Assembly (NCBI GenBank): GCA_022508245.1
Contig: JAFLVO010000003.1
Coordinates: forward strand, 62,001 to 126,000
Source: Clostridiales bacterium
Lineage (GTDB): Bacteria; Bacillota; Clostridia; Christensenellales; Borkfalkiaceae
Direction: 5' to 3'
DNA length: 64,000 nucleotides
Positions 38,174 through 51,700 of the stretch are shown in pieces. The translations under genes and the position numbers were made by a program. Positions within the stretch are counted from its first letter, which is position 1, and every line of letters begins with the position of its first letter. The notes under the pieces were generated by a model. The model was given only the letters and a program-made list of their open reading frames with translations. It was not told the DNA's origin and made no database searches.

Positions 38174-39226
38174 ATGAGCAAAGTACAGCCTTACGACCCC
38201 AAAAATTTTATAATTAAGCCCAATCCCGTAATACTCGGGATAGAGTCGAGCTGCGACGAAACGGCAGCGGCGGTTATACGCGGAAGGCAACTACTTTCGA
38301 GCCGCATAATTTCCTCTGCCTCCGAGCAGGCGAAGTACGGCGGGGTCGTTCCCGAAATCGCATCTCGCGCCCACACCGACGCGGTGGACGAAGTCGTTTT
38401 GCAGGCTATCGAAGACGCGGGAATAACCATTTCGGATATAGATGCGGTTGCCGTAACCTACGGCGCGGGTCTTTTAGGCGCTCTCCTTGTGGGGGTGTCG
38501 TTTGCAAAGTCGCTTGCATACGCTCTTGGTGTGCCGCTCATTGCGGTCAACCATATCCGCGGGCATCTTGCGGCAGCGTATCTCGGGGAGCCCGATTTAA
38601 AACCCCCGTTCGTAACCATGCTTGCAAGCGGCGGGCATACTGCCGTTTTACACACGCTCGACTATTCGCGCTTTGAAGTTATTGCTTCAACCTGCGACGA
38701 CGCGGCGGGAGAGGCGTTCGACAAGGTTGCACGAGTGCTATCTCTGCCTTACCCCGGCGGTGTAAACGTGGAGAGGCTTGCCAAAGACGGTTCGCCGAAT
38801 ATTCAGCTTCCCTCCTGCCTTGTAAGGGAGGGTAACAACAGATTTTCGTACAGCGGCTTGAAAACCGCAGTTATCAACTACTGCCACAACGCCGAGCAAA
38901 AGGGAGAGGAAGTCAACCGTGCCGACGTGGCGTGCTCCTTCCAAAGGGCGGCAATTGACCCGCTCGTAAAAAAGACGGTCGAAAGTGCGGTTGCATTAAA
39001 AGTCGGTACCGTAACCGCGGGCGGCGGCGTTATTGCCAACGGATACCTTCGACAGACCCTTCAAGCCGAGTGTCAGAAGAGAGGGCTCAAGCTCGTTCTG
39101 CCCGAAAAGAAGTACTGCACCGACAACGCGGCGATGATAGCGGCAGAGGGACTGATAAAGTACTTGAACGGCGAGTTTGCGCCGCTGTCTTTAAACGCCG
39201 CCGCGCAAATTCCGCTCGGGAACTGA
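38174..39226 (+). CDS. tsaD: tRNA N6-adenosine threonylcarbamoyltransferase TsaD
   Basis: 'ILGIESSCDETAAAVI', 'VVPEIASRAHTDAVDEVV', 'VNHIRGHLAAAYL', 'LASGGHTAVLH', 'DDAAGEAFDKVAR'. Confidence 0.96.
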   Translation: MSKVQPYDPKNFIIKPNPVILGIESSCDETAAAVIRGRQLLSSRIISSASEQAKYGGVVPEIASRAHTDAVDEVVLQAIEDAGITISDIDAVAVTYGAGLLGALLVGVSFAKSLAYALGVPLIAVNHIRGHLAAAYLGEPDLKPPFVTMLASGGHTAVLHTLDYSRFEVIASTCDDAAGEAFDKVARVLSLPYPGGVNVERLAKDGSPNIQLPSCLVREGNNRFSYSGLKTAVINYCHNAEQKGEEVNRADVACSFQRAAIDPLVKKTVESAVALKVGTVTAGGGVIANGYLRQTLQAECQKRGLKLVLPEKKYCTDNAAMIAAEGLIKYLNGEFAPLSLNAAAQIPLGN

Positions 39227-39294
39227 ATTGCGGCTTTACGTGCCGACACCGACGCTATAAGAGCGGTCTTATAACACAAATTCCGCTCGGGAAC
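39206..39294 (+). repeat. 18-bp direct repeat caaattccgctcgggaac, two copies 71 bp apart
   Basis: Exact copies at 39206-39223 (3' end of tsaD) and 39277-39294 (downstream). Confidence 0.85.
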
Positions 39295-39321
39295 ACAATT
39301 TAATCTTTCAAGCTTAAAAAA

Positions 39322-39357
39322 TGGCGCCGTGCAAATTTTGCGCGGCGTCAATTTTTT
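39322..39357 (+). terminator. Rho-independent terminator
   Basis: gcgccgtgcaa ... ttgcgcggcgt (one G-U) followed by caatttttt. Confidence 0.65.
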
Positions 39358-39553
39358 GCGGTTTTCGGCTCAAATCAAGCATAGTGTCGAGGCAATTTGG
39401 TAAAAAAGTGAAGTTTTTTGTAGTTTTTGTGAAAGTGAAGTGACAAAAAATTTTAGTTTTTCGCACTTATTAAACAAAGCGCTATAATTGTGTCGGCAAA
39501 TGACAAAAAAATTAAAAAATCCAAAAAAAGGAAAAAAATTTTTATGAAATTAC

Positions 39554-39582
39554 TTGCGTCGGACTATATAATATAGTATAAT
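39554..39582 (+). promoter_or_regulatory. Promoter of the giant gene, TTGCGT-17-TATAAT
   Basis: TTGCGT 39554-39559, 17 nt spacer, TATAAT 39577-39582. Predicted TSS near 39589 coincides with hairpin gtgtca/tgacac at 39589-39609. Confidence 0.6.
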
Positions 39583-39775
39583 TTTTATGTGTCAGATTGA
39601 ATTTGACACCGTAATAATGACCAAATGCGCTGAAAAAAAGGCAGGGCATTTGGGCTTTTGTGCCACGTATATGCGTACGCGTACGTGTATAGGGCGCAAA
39701 TACGGGACAAATAGAATGACGCGGAAAAAATTCAAAAAATCGAAAGAAACAAAATTTTTTACTAGCAGGTGTGTT

Positions 39776-42700
39776 ATGAAAAATTCGAGAACTAAAAAAC
39801 ACGGATTCAAAGTTGTTGGATTGGCAGCCTTGGCGGCGTTGCTGATTTCAACAGGCGTTGCCGGCGTCGTGCTCTCCGAAAAGAGTACGGGCGGCATCGC
39901 AACTGCCGAAACGCAGGTAACTGCGACGGCGCCCATCGAGGAGACCACGGGCGGTATGCCCAATACCCGTGCCGCGAGCTCGGTAGTTACCCTCGATCAA
40001 GAGAAGTACTTCACCATAAGCAGTACCGGTCAGCTGCAAGGTTTCAGCAACGAGGGCTTTAAGGCGTTGGCTTCGGGCGGAGTAACTCCTAAGAATAACT
40101 CCGAAATCAAGGTTGACTTCGCAGTCGGCTATCCCGCAAAGGTCACGTCGGTTATAGAGGGCGTGTTTGCCGAGTGCTCGACGATGGTTGAAATCAATAT
40201 GTCGTTCGTCGGTGAATCGCTTACCCGTTCTTCGGTAAGCAGAGAGACCTTCTTCGGCTGGATATTCGGCGGAGACTGGCAGGTCAACGACGGTGATGCG
40301 GATTACAGAACGCAGACGAGCGGAAGTGCCTCCTACACCGCGTACTTCCCCTACAAGCTTACGAGCGTAAGTATATCGGGCGGCGCTAACGGCGCCATCG
40401 TCAGCGGTGCGTTCCGTAACGTAAGGACGATAAAGTCCGTCGTTCTCGGCAACAATATCACCACGATCGGTGACGACGCGTTCGCAGGATGTACCTTGTT
40501 GCAGTCGGTAACGCTCGGCAACAAGCTTACGAGAATAGGCGGCCGTGCCTTCCAGGGTAACGCCATTAACTCTATCGTCCTTCCCGCAACGCTTGAAAGC
40601 GTAGGCACCGCTGCGTTCAGCGGCTGCTCGGTCGGAACGGTTACCATTTCCAACATCGATGCCTTTGCGTCAATCGAATTCGAAGACGCAACGGCTAACC
40701 CTCTGTCGACCCCCAAAGAGCCGACGGACAGAAACCTTGCCTACTCGGGCTCGGTTATTAACAGCGTAACGCTTTCGGCCGCCGCCAAGAAAATAGGTTC
40801 GTATGCGTTCTACGGCTATGAAAAATTAAGAGAAATCTCGTTCTCGAACACCATAGGCGCCATCGGAGAGGGTGCTTTCTCGGAATGTACAAATCTCCGT
40901 AACTTCAAACTTCCCACATCTGTCAAATCAATAGGAACTTATGCGTTCCAGAACTGTAAATCACTCACGGAACTCATAATTCCCGCATACAGCGTTGAAG
41001 AAATAGGCAGAGAAGCCTTCTACGGCTGCTCGGCGCTCACGAAGGTGGATATCGGCGTCGGCGTCAAGACTATGTACGAGCAGATTCTCCGCGGCTGCTA
41101 TTCCATCGTAGAACTTACGATGCCCTACATCGGCAAGTATTCAAGCACCCGTTGGAACAGCGGCGAACAGTATCCTCTCGGCTACACGTTCGGCACGAGC
41201 AACCCCGGTTATTCGTACTCGGCGCTTCAACCCCGCCGTCTTACGGCAAACAACACCGGACTTTCCAACACCACGTACTACATACCCAACTCGCTTGAAA
41301 AAGTAACCGTAACCGCGGGTAACGTAATGTACGGTGCGTTCTACAATTGTAGCTACATCAAGGAAATCGTATTCGAAAGGGACGTAGAGTTCATCGAGCA
41401 GTACGCCCTTTGGGGTTGCGCCCGCCTTGAAAGACTGACCATACCTTTCGTCGGTCAGGGCAGATTTGCTGACAACAATATGCAACCCATACGCGGCGTC
41501 AATGCGTCTACGGTCGCAACTACGGCTTCCGGTAAATCCTCGAACGCACAGACCTTCGGTTATATCTTCGGCGGTAACTCCAACCCCGGCAACCCTTCGG
41601 CAAACTACGCTTATACGCAGACCCGTTTCGATGCTACCATTTCAAACGGAAACGCTTATTGGTATCACTATATCCCCATAAGCCTTAAAGAAGTAACCAT
41701 TATTGACAGTCCCACGTTTGCCGCGCAGGACTACACCATTTACTTCGGTGCGTTCTTCGACAGCAACTATATCGAAACCATCCACTTCCCCGAAACTCTT
41801 AAAGAAATTCAGGGTTGGGCTTTTTATAGCTGCGACAGAATTAAAGAAATCGACTTGCCCAACAGTGTAACCACGTTGGGCTATCAGTGTTTCTATTACC
41901 TGCCCGCAATGACCAAGCTGACGATAGGCACGGGCTGGAACACGCTGACAGCTTACGGCGGTACCTATCAGATATTCAACAGCACCAACAAAATTACCCA
42001 GCTTCACATAAGGGATATCAACCGTTTCGTAGAACTTAACTTCAACGACATATATTCCAACCCCCTGTACATGGCAAATACCAACTCGGCATTTACAGGA
42101 ATTTACGTAAACGGTTCGGATACGCCTACTACGGTAATTTCGCTCACCAACGCGAACAAAATAGGTCAGTACGTATTCTATAATTATAATAAACTCACCG
42201 AGATAAACATCTGCAGCACGGTAGAGTCAATCGGCTATCAAACGTTCTATAACTGTACTGCGCTCACGAAGGTAAACTTTGCTCCCGATATGGGCAACTA
42301 TACGCTTGCAAACTACGCTTTCCAGTCCTGTACCGCGCTTGAAGACATCGTTCTTCCCAACGGTATTACTACGATAGGCTCGTACGCCTTCCAGAGCTGT
42401 ATCAACCTCAAAACTGCCGAAATAGGCGAAACGGCTACTACGATCAACGCATATCTGTTCTACGACTGCCGTAAACTTCAAAGCCTGACTACGCCTTTCG
42501 TCGGTCTCAACCACGCGCCCAGCAATTATAACGACTCGCAGACCAACTCGTACACGCTCGGCTATATGTTCTACATCAATAGCCAGTTCTCGGGCAGCTA
42601 TCTCGCTCAACAGTGCGGTACAAACTTCTATATTCCCACAACCCTTACGAACGTCAAGATAACCAACAGCACGATAATAGCAAGGGAGGCTTTCCAGAAC

Positions 42701-45700
42701 ACCAGAATAACGACTATAGATCTGCCTACAAAGCTTGAAAAAATCTACACCAATGCTTTCAACGGCTGCTCGTATCTTAAAAAGATAAACCTTCACAGCA
42801 TTGAAAAGTACGCGCAGATTACGTTCAGTTCGGCTTATGCAAGCCCCTTCGGCTACGCTGCGGGCGTTCTGTATATGGACGACGTTCAGGTAGACCAGAT
42901 TACCCGTACGGAGCTGACTACGAACGTAACCAAAATCAACGACTACGCTTTCTATAATAATAGTAATATAAAGACGTTCAATCCCGGCAACTCCCTTCAA
43001 GAGGTAGGTAACTACGCTTTCTATAATAACGTATCTCTTGAAACCATCACTTGCGGCAACAAGCTCGTCAAGTTCGGCGATTACGCGTTTTACAGCTGCG
43101 ACAAGCTCGGCGGAACCAACGGTTTAACCTTAAACTACGTAAATTCCATCGGTCAGTACTGCTTTGCCGATTGCCCCGTTCTCAAATACGTAAGAATCGA
43201 TAACAAGGCTACGTTCGGCAACTACGCGTTCAACAACTGCAAGGGCCTTGAACAGGTAGTTATTCCCAGCGGCTTGACGGAGTGGGTAACCAGTACTTTC
43301 AATAATCAGACCGCCAACCCCCTGAATTACGCGGGCAGACTGTCGTACGACTACCTCGACAATACGGTTGAGGAACTCGATTTGCGCGGTGTTTCCGGCA
43401 TGATTCCCAACTACTGTTTCGTAGGCTGCATCTCTATAACCAGAGTTATAATAGGTAAGGATATTACCCAGCTCGGTCAATACTCCTTCTTAAACTGCAT
43501 GTCGCTTGCCGAAGTCGCTAACCTCGGCGAATTGACAATGTCAACGGGTTCCACAAACCCCAACAACTCGTACGTTGCGTACTACGCACTCTTTATTACC
43601 GACACCGCAACCGGTAAGGGCGACTATTCCGAAATCGGCAACTTCATGTTCGTCAAGCAGTCCTCCGGTTGGGTATGTTACAGCTACCGCGGCAACGACA
43701 AAGTTGTAACCCTTCCTGCGCAGAACCCCGACGGCGATCCCGGATATGCGGTTAAGTCGTACGCGTTCTACGGCCGTGAATTTACCGAAGTTATCGTTCC
43801 CAACAACGTAACGGAAATCGGCGAAGGCGCGTTCGGTGCGTGCGTATATCTGCAAAAACTCACCCTGCCTTTCCTCGGCAGAACCAACTACTCCATAGGT
43901 AACGACGTAACCGCAGTTGACAAAACTCTCGGCTACATCTTCGGTACGAGAGACAACACCGGTTCGACCCTCGTACAGGTATATCATACCGGTAACTTTA
44001 CCAACGGAACTACCACGGTACAGGCAAACTACTACGTTCCCGACAGCCTGCGTACGGTTATTATTTCCTCGCACTCCAAGAACGAAGCGCAGGTTTACCT
44101 TACGCCGTTTGCGTTCGGTAACTTCAAATACCTCGAAGAAGTTCAGCTTTGGAACGCAATTACCGTTATAGACAGATTCTCGTTCTATAACTGCACCGGT
44201 TTAAAGAAGGTCACGGTAGGCAACAAGGTTACTACCTGGGACGACCGTGCGTTCGATAACTGCATCTCGCTTAAAACCATAAACATCCCCGCAACGACCA
44301 CTACAGTAGGCAACTACGTGTTCAGAAACACGCCTAACCTTGAAACAGTCAACATAACCGATTTAAATGCTTACTGCTATATTTCCTTCCCCGGATATAC
44401 GTCTACGCCTCTCAATAACAACAAGGCAAGACTGTATCTCAACGGCAACCTCGTCACCGACCTCAAAAACGGCACTATGACGAGAATAGGTCAGTATGCG
44501 TTCTGGGGCTACGGCGGCTTCGTCGACTTAACCGTTCCCGATTCCGTAACTTCTATCGGACCGTACGCGTTCGGTAACACCGTAAACCTTGAAAGTATAA
44601 ATCTTCCTTTCGTAGGCGACCAGATACGTACCGCCGGCGACACTAACGGCGCCCACGTATTCGGCTATATTTTCAGTAACACCGGCGTCTGGAACAATCT
44701 TAACGACAACCAGAACTACTACGCGTACACCGCGCGTTGGACCTGGACAATTATACCCACAAAGCTCACTAACGTAGTAATCCGTCACGGCAATATTCTC
44801 GATTATGCATTCCAGAACTGTATGATGATCGAGCATATAACCCTGCCCCGCAAGTTTGCAAACAACGACGGCTACGGCGGTTACGGCAACAATACGATAG
44901 CTAAAACTATATATGCGTACGCTTTCGAAGGCTGCCGCGCCCTTAAATCCATAGATATGGGCGACGACATTACCCTTATCCAGAGCTATGCGTTCAGATA
45001 CTGTTTAGAGCTTGAAGAGGCAGACCTTCCCGACAGTCTTCAAACAATTCAGACGGGCGTATTCAACGGCTGCCAGTCGCTCCGCAAGGTTACCCTGCCC
45101 GGCACGCTTACCACGCTCGGCAGCGGAAGCCCCTACGTATTCTACGGCGATTCTTCCGTAAGCCTCTACAACCCGTTCGTATATAATTCATACCTCAGCT
45201 TCACCAACACCTTTGCCCGCAATATTGAGGAAGTCTATATCGACAATATCGATAACTGGACGCTCAACTGCAACATCGGTCACTACTACGACAACCCTAT
45301 GTGGGGTCAGAACGCAACCGTCAGGTACGCAAAGGGCGACAAGACCAATCTCAGCGAGTACACCCTCTTAACCGATATTAAGGGCACGATTTCAGCCTCG
45401 GTTGCAACCATCAGGCAGTACGCCTTCTACGGTTGCACGCAGTGGGTAGAGCTTCACATCCCCACCACGGTTACGACAATCGGCTTTGCTGCGTTCGGCG
45501 GAGCTAAAAACCTTGAAAGCATAGAGCTTGCTTTCGTCGGAAACACAAAGACCAACACTAACGACAACGCTAGCGGCGTATTCGGCTACATATTCGGTCA
45601 GATTTCGTATGACGGCAGCTATTTTGCAACTACTGGTAACAGCGGTCGTACCGTACATGGCAACAATAACCTTGATAACATAGGTACTTACTATATCCCC

Positions 45701-48700
45701 AGAACCTTGACGAGCGTTCATATTCTCGGCGGTAACATCACCGACGGCGCATTTGCAAGATGCTGGTCGCTTACAAGCATTACCTTTGCCGATAACTTTA
45801 TGTATTCGAGCCTGAATTATATCGGCAACAGTGCGTTCAGAGCAACCAACATAACCGAATTTACCGTTCCCGAGTGCTTTGCAAGAATAGAGGCGTTTGC
45901 GTTTAAGGATTGTATTTACCTTAAAAAGTTCACCGCAATAGGCAGCAACCTCGTTCAGATGGACGACAATATACTTCAAGGATGCGAAAGCCTTGAAGAG
46001 CTTGACGTTGCGTTCATCGGCTACCACAAGAACGGCTACACCTGGTACGACTATTATCAGAACGGACTCCACTATTGGTTCAACGCTTATCCTCTCATAG
46101 GTGCGGGCGCCAACAACTCAGGCACCACGCTCTATACCGATTCCGACTATCAGAGAACGTCGTACTTCTCCGGTAACCTCGACGGAAAGAACCACAACTA
46201 CAACGTCAACGACAAGCTGTACGTCGGCAGACAGTATATGCACGGTTTTAATAACTCCGACGCGAGAAACTATATGTACTACTTCCCGTTCTACGCTCCC
46301 AAGAGCCTGACGAAGATAAAGGTACGCGGCGGACATCTCTCATACAGTATGTTCGAGTGGTTCCAGTATATCGAAGAGATAGATCTGCCCGAATCGTACA
46401 GCGCAAACATCCCGCTTTACCGTACGTTCTGGAACTGCAAGCGCCTTAAACGGGTAAATATGCCTGCGGCTGCCAACCTTACGACTCTCGGCGGAAGATA
46501 CCTCAATAACTATAACTTCAACTCTTATCCTCAATACGGCTACGGCGTATTCTGGGGCTGCGAAAACCTTGAAGAGGTAGTAGTTCCCTTCGCAACCTCC
46601 GGTCAGTCCGACGGCTACTACACCAACTCTCAGTATCACGGCTTCAACTGGTGGTTCAACAACAACTATTCCGAAGACACGGCTTACGGCGGTGTAGACA
46701 GTTCCAAGTACTACGGCGTAGCGCGTACTTACAGCCTCAACGGTACCAGCAAAGAGACGTGGTACGTACCCAAGTCCTTGAAGAAGATTACCGTTCAGGG
46801 CGGATATTTCCCCTTGGGCGTATTGGAGAATTTCAGCTACGTAGAAGAACTTATACTTCCCGAGCGTCCTTACTCAACCGCAGCCGCATACTCGACTATT
46901 TACGAGCGCGCGTTTGCAGGTATGTCCTCGCTTAAATCAATACGTATTCCCAACGCTTGGACTACGTTCAGAAGAGAGGTGTTCAAGGATTGCAACGCTC
47001 TTGATGTCGTACGTATAGACAGCATTTCGGTATGGCTTGGACACGATTTTGAAACCGTTTCGGCATCCGACACAACCTACAACAATAACTTCCTTATGGG
47101 AACGTCAAATCCTCTGCATAAGAAGGACTTGGCGGGCATCGGCATGCGTTGGGACGACGGTGCAGAGCTTCACGTTAAGATAAGCGGTGCAACCAGCGCT
47201 CCTTACGCGCTGTACAAGAACCTCATCGTTCCCGTAGAGGTAGACAGAATAGGTAGAGCAAACTTCTACGAATATTCCTTCCTCGAAAGCATTACGTTCT
47301 CGCCAAACGGCTACGTCAACACCATTGACCCGTACGCCTTCTACAACGTATCGCCTTTGACCACGGTCAATATCCCCGACACGGTAGATACCATCGGCGA
47401 ATACGCATTTGCAAGCAACGAAACCTTGACCAACGTCACCGTAAACGTACGCCAAATCGGACAGTACGCGTTCTCCAACTGCTACCTGTTCGAGTCGATT
47501 ACGGTAGGTCCCAACCTCAAAATTTCCAACATCAACGCGTTTGACGGCACGACCATTTCACAGCTCCACATCCAGAACCTTACGCAGTGGTGCTACATCG
47601 ACTTCAAGAACGTAGCGGCTAACCCGCTGTCGGTTTGCGGCTCTATCTATCAGGAAGGTAAGGCACAGACCGAGCTGCGTATTCCCGACGGTACCATACG
47701 TATCGCCAATTACGCGTTCGTAAATGCAAGCACGCTTGAAAGCATTCACGTGCCCGACAGTGTAGAGACGATAGGTATTCAGGCGTTCCGCGGCTGCTCG
47801 GGTCTTGAAAGCATAACTCTGCCTTTCATAGGTTCAAGCAGGACTGCAACCAGCGCCAACGCAAATACGCTGTTCGGCTACATCTTCGGCTCCGAGAGCT
47901 ACATGGGCGTCGAAAACGCTACCCAGCAGTACTATGGAAGCAGTTACGTAAACTACTACTTCCCCAGAAATTTAAGAGAAGTTACTATTACGGGCGGTAA
48001 CATCCTTTACGGCGCGTTCTATAACTGTTCCTTCTTAACTTCCATAACCCTGCCCGAAAAGACCTATAACAGCAATACGCTCGGCTCCAATGCATTCTAT
48101 AACTGCACGGGCTTGCAGAAGATTGCTATTCCCCAGAATATCACGGAAATGGCGGCAGGCACATTCAACGGCTGCAACAACATCGAGCTCGTAACCATTT
48201 ACGACCTTGAAGCATGGTGTAAGATTGTATTCAGAGATATGTACTCCAACCCCATGTGGCACGGTGCGGAAATGCAGCTTTCGGGCGGTCCCGTCTCCGA
48301 CGTCGTTATCCCCGATACGATTACCTCGCTCAACCAGTACGTGTTCTACGGATGCACCTCGCTGTTCTCCGTAACTATACCCGACAGCGTTACGGTAATC
48401 AATACGTATGCGTTCGCTAAAAATATCTCGCTCGCACACGTAACCCTTTCCAACAAGATTACAAATATTTATGCGTACGCGTTTGCAGAATGCGACGCAC
48501 TCGAAGAGATAAGAATAAGCGATTTGGCTTCCTGGTGTAAGATAACCTTTGCTTCCTATCAGGCAAATCCTCTTTCCAACCCTCTTGCAAAACTCTTTAT
48601 TAACGGCGAATATTCCACGGAACTCATCGTAACCGATGAAATGAACGTTACGTCTATTTCCTCGTACGCGTTCTGGGGCTATTCCAACCTTACCAAACTC

Positions 48701-51700
48701 GTTATTCCCAGCACGGTAACCGAAATCGGTGCAAATGCGTTCGGCGGTACGGTAAATCTCCGCAGTCTTACGATTCCTTTCGCAGGACTTGGTTTCAACA
48801 GGTATAACAACGATACCAACAACTCCGTACACATTATGTTCGGTACCTATCAGAGGGCAGATAACGGCATGGTTATCGTAAACAACGCTTGGGCAAATTA
48901 CTATCTGCCTCCTTACCTCGAGGAAATAACTCTTCTCGGCGGTAACGTAATGCAGTACTCGTTCAGGAACATTACGTCCCTGAAACGTTTCAACTTCGGC
49001 GACGGCGTGCATCCCTTCAAGCACGGTACACAAACTACCGTCAGCGGTAGCTACGGCGGTAACGCATATCTCAACAGCAACGGATACATAATTTGGAGCT
49101 ATGCATTCCAGAACTGCACTTCGCTCGAAGAAATAATAATTCCCGACGACACCTTCAATATTATCTATTCGTACGCCTTCCAGAACTGCACTTCCGTTAA
49201 ACGCATAGAGATGGTAACCGACCATTTGAACGGTGTGGAAAATAAGAATGCCTACGGCTTCATGCAAGGCTTGATTCAAGAATATGCGTTCATTGGCTGT
49301 GGCGCCGTAACCGAGGTATCCGTACCTTGGGTAGGCAACACCGCGTTAGCGTATAATTACAGGAACGGAAACGACTGGTACGGTCATTTCGGCTTTATCT
49401 TCGGCCGCAGCTCCTATACCAACGCTATCCCTACGAGATATTACAACGGAAATTCGCCCGTCACCTATGGCTATGGTGCTACTATGTATATCCCCGCAGG
49501 GCTTAAAAAGATAACCATAAACGGTTACTCGGGCGCATTGGTCAGCTACTGCTTCAGCGGATTGTCGGAAGTGGAAGAGATATATATCAATTACACTAAA
49601 ATTTTCAACAATACCGGCAATAGCACTTACAACTCACATGCGCAGTATTTAAGAGATCCTTTCTTCTACTGTTACAGGCTCAAAAAGGTTATATTCGAGC
49701 ACGATATAAACGGTCTGTATTACCTTGAATACAGAATGTTCTACGACTGTCCTTTCCTCGAAGAGGTTCAGATACCTTGGATAGGCGCTAACAGACAGAC
49801 TAACAACGTAACGAACGCAGGTAACCAGCAGTTCGGTTTCACTTTCGGCGGAACCAACTGGGGTATCAACACTAACTCGCACGGCTCGTACCACTACAGC
49901 GCTGCTCAGTACTATACCAACGGTAACGCTGCGTACAACAACTCGTTCCCTCTTTCGCTCAAGAAGATAACCGTCCTCGGCGGTAACGTCCTCGTCGGCG
50001 CGTTCGCTAATATGACTTCGCTTACGGAAGTCAATCTGCCCGAACACGTTGTATCTAACGGCGACAGCTACGTACACACTATTGCTCACCGTGCGTTCTA
50101 CGGCTGTACCAACATCAAGAATATCGTTATTCCCGACGCGTACACCACGATAGGCGCAGAGGCGTTCATGAACTGCACCTCGCTCACGAAGGTACACTTC
50201 GGCACGGGCATCAGAACGGTTGAGCGCGACGCATTCCGCGGCTGTTCGAAACTTAATCAGGTAGAGCTTGACGAGATTACGTCATGGCTTGCTACCAATT
50301 TCAACAGTGCAATGGCTAACCCTCTGTACTACGGCGCAGAGATGATGCTGTTGAAGACGACTGTCGAAGATATGGAGGAGGAAGTAACCAAGACTTACGA
50401 AAAGGTTGTTTACCTCACCGTGCCTTCACAGACTAACAGAATCGGTAACTATAACTTCTATAACTACGTACACTTGCAGCGCGTAGCCATTGCGTCCACC
50501 GTGGACAGCATAGGCACCGACGCGTTCTACGGGTGTCTCAACCTCGACCGAGTCGACATAACGGATATTAAGGACTGGTGCGAAGTCGACTTTGCAACGG
50601 CTAGTTCCAACCCTCTTGCAAACGGCGCAGGTCTGTACCTCAACGACGTTGAAGTATCCGAACTCGAAATAACAGACGGTACAACGCAGATCGGCAAGTA
50701 TACGTTCTACAACTGCAAGTCGCTTATAAGCGCAAGTATTCCTTCCTCGGTAACGAGCATAGGCATACAGGCGTTCTGGGGCTGCGAACAACTCAAGAGC
50801 GTAGACGTACCTACGTCCGTAACCTCCATAGGCAAGGCTGCGTTCGGCGGCTGCACGAGGATGACGTCTATAAGCCTTCCTTTCGTAGGCGCTGCTCCGT
50901 CCACAACCTCAAACTCAAATACGACTGCGGCATACGGCGTAACTTCGCTGTTCGGTTATATCTTCGGCGACACCACGTATGACGGAGGCAGAGCGGTAGT
51001 TCAGCGTTATCACACCGGTGCAAACCAAGGGTATACCGCGGCTACTACCGACGTAACCTACTACATCCCTCAAACCCTCGTTTCGGTTGAAATCAAGGGT
51101 CTTACAAACGCAGTAATAAACGACTTCGCGTTCTATAACTGCACCCAGCTTACCGAAATCAAGCTTGGCGAAGGAATCGTAAAAATCGGTCACTACGCGT
51201 TCTACAACTGCTCGCAGTTTACCGACTTTGCACTTCCCGCAACCGTAACGGCGATAGGCGAAAACGCGTTCTCGGGCTGCCTTGCAATGAACCGCCTCGT
51301 TATAAGCGATATAGCGGCTTGGCTTGATACTTCGTTTGCAAACGCTTCTTCCAACCCGCTCTTTAACGGCAATATCGTCATCTACGAAGCAAGCACAAAC
51401 GAAATTCTTAAAACGCTCGTTCTTCCTACCACGATTACGAAGATAGGCAAGTTCAGCTTCTACAACTACAAGCATCTTGAAAATATAGTTCTTCCCGACA
51501 GCGGAGAAGAGGGTGTAGAGCCTTCAATGCTCCTTAAAACGATTGAAGAAAGCGCCTTCTACGGCAACTCTGCACTCGTCTCCGTAACTCTGCCTTCAAG
51601 CGTTACCTCAATTCAGACTAACGTATTCTCAGGCTGCCGCTCACTCGTAAATATGGTCGTTCCTTTCATAGGTGTCAACGCATCTACGGGCGCAGGCAAC

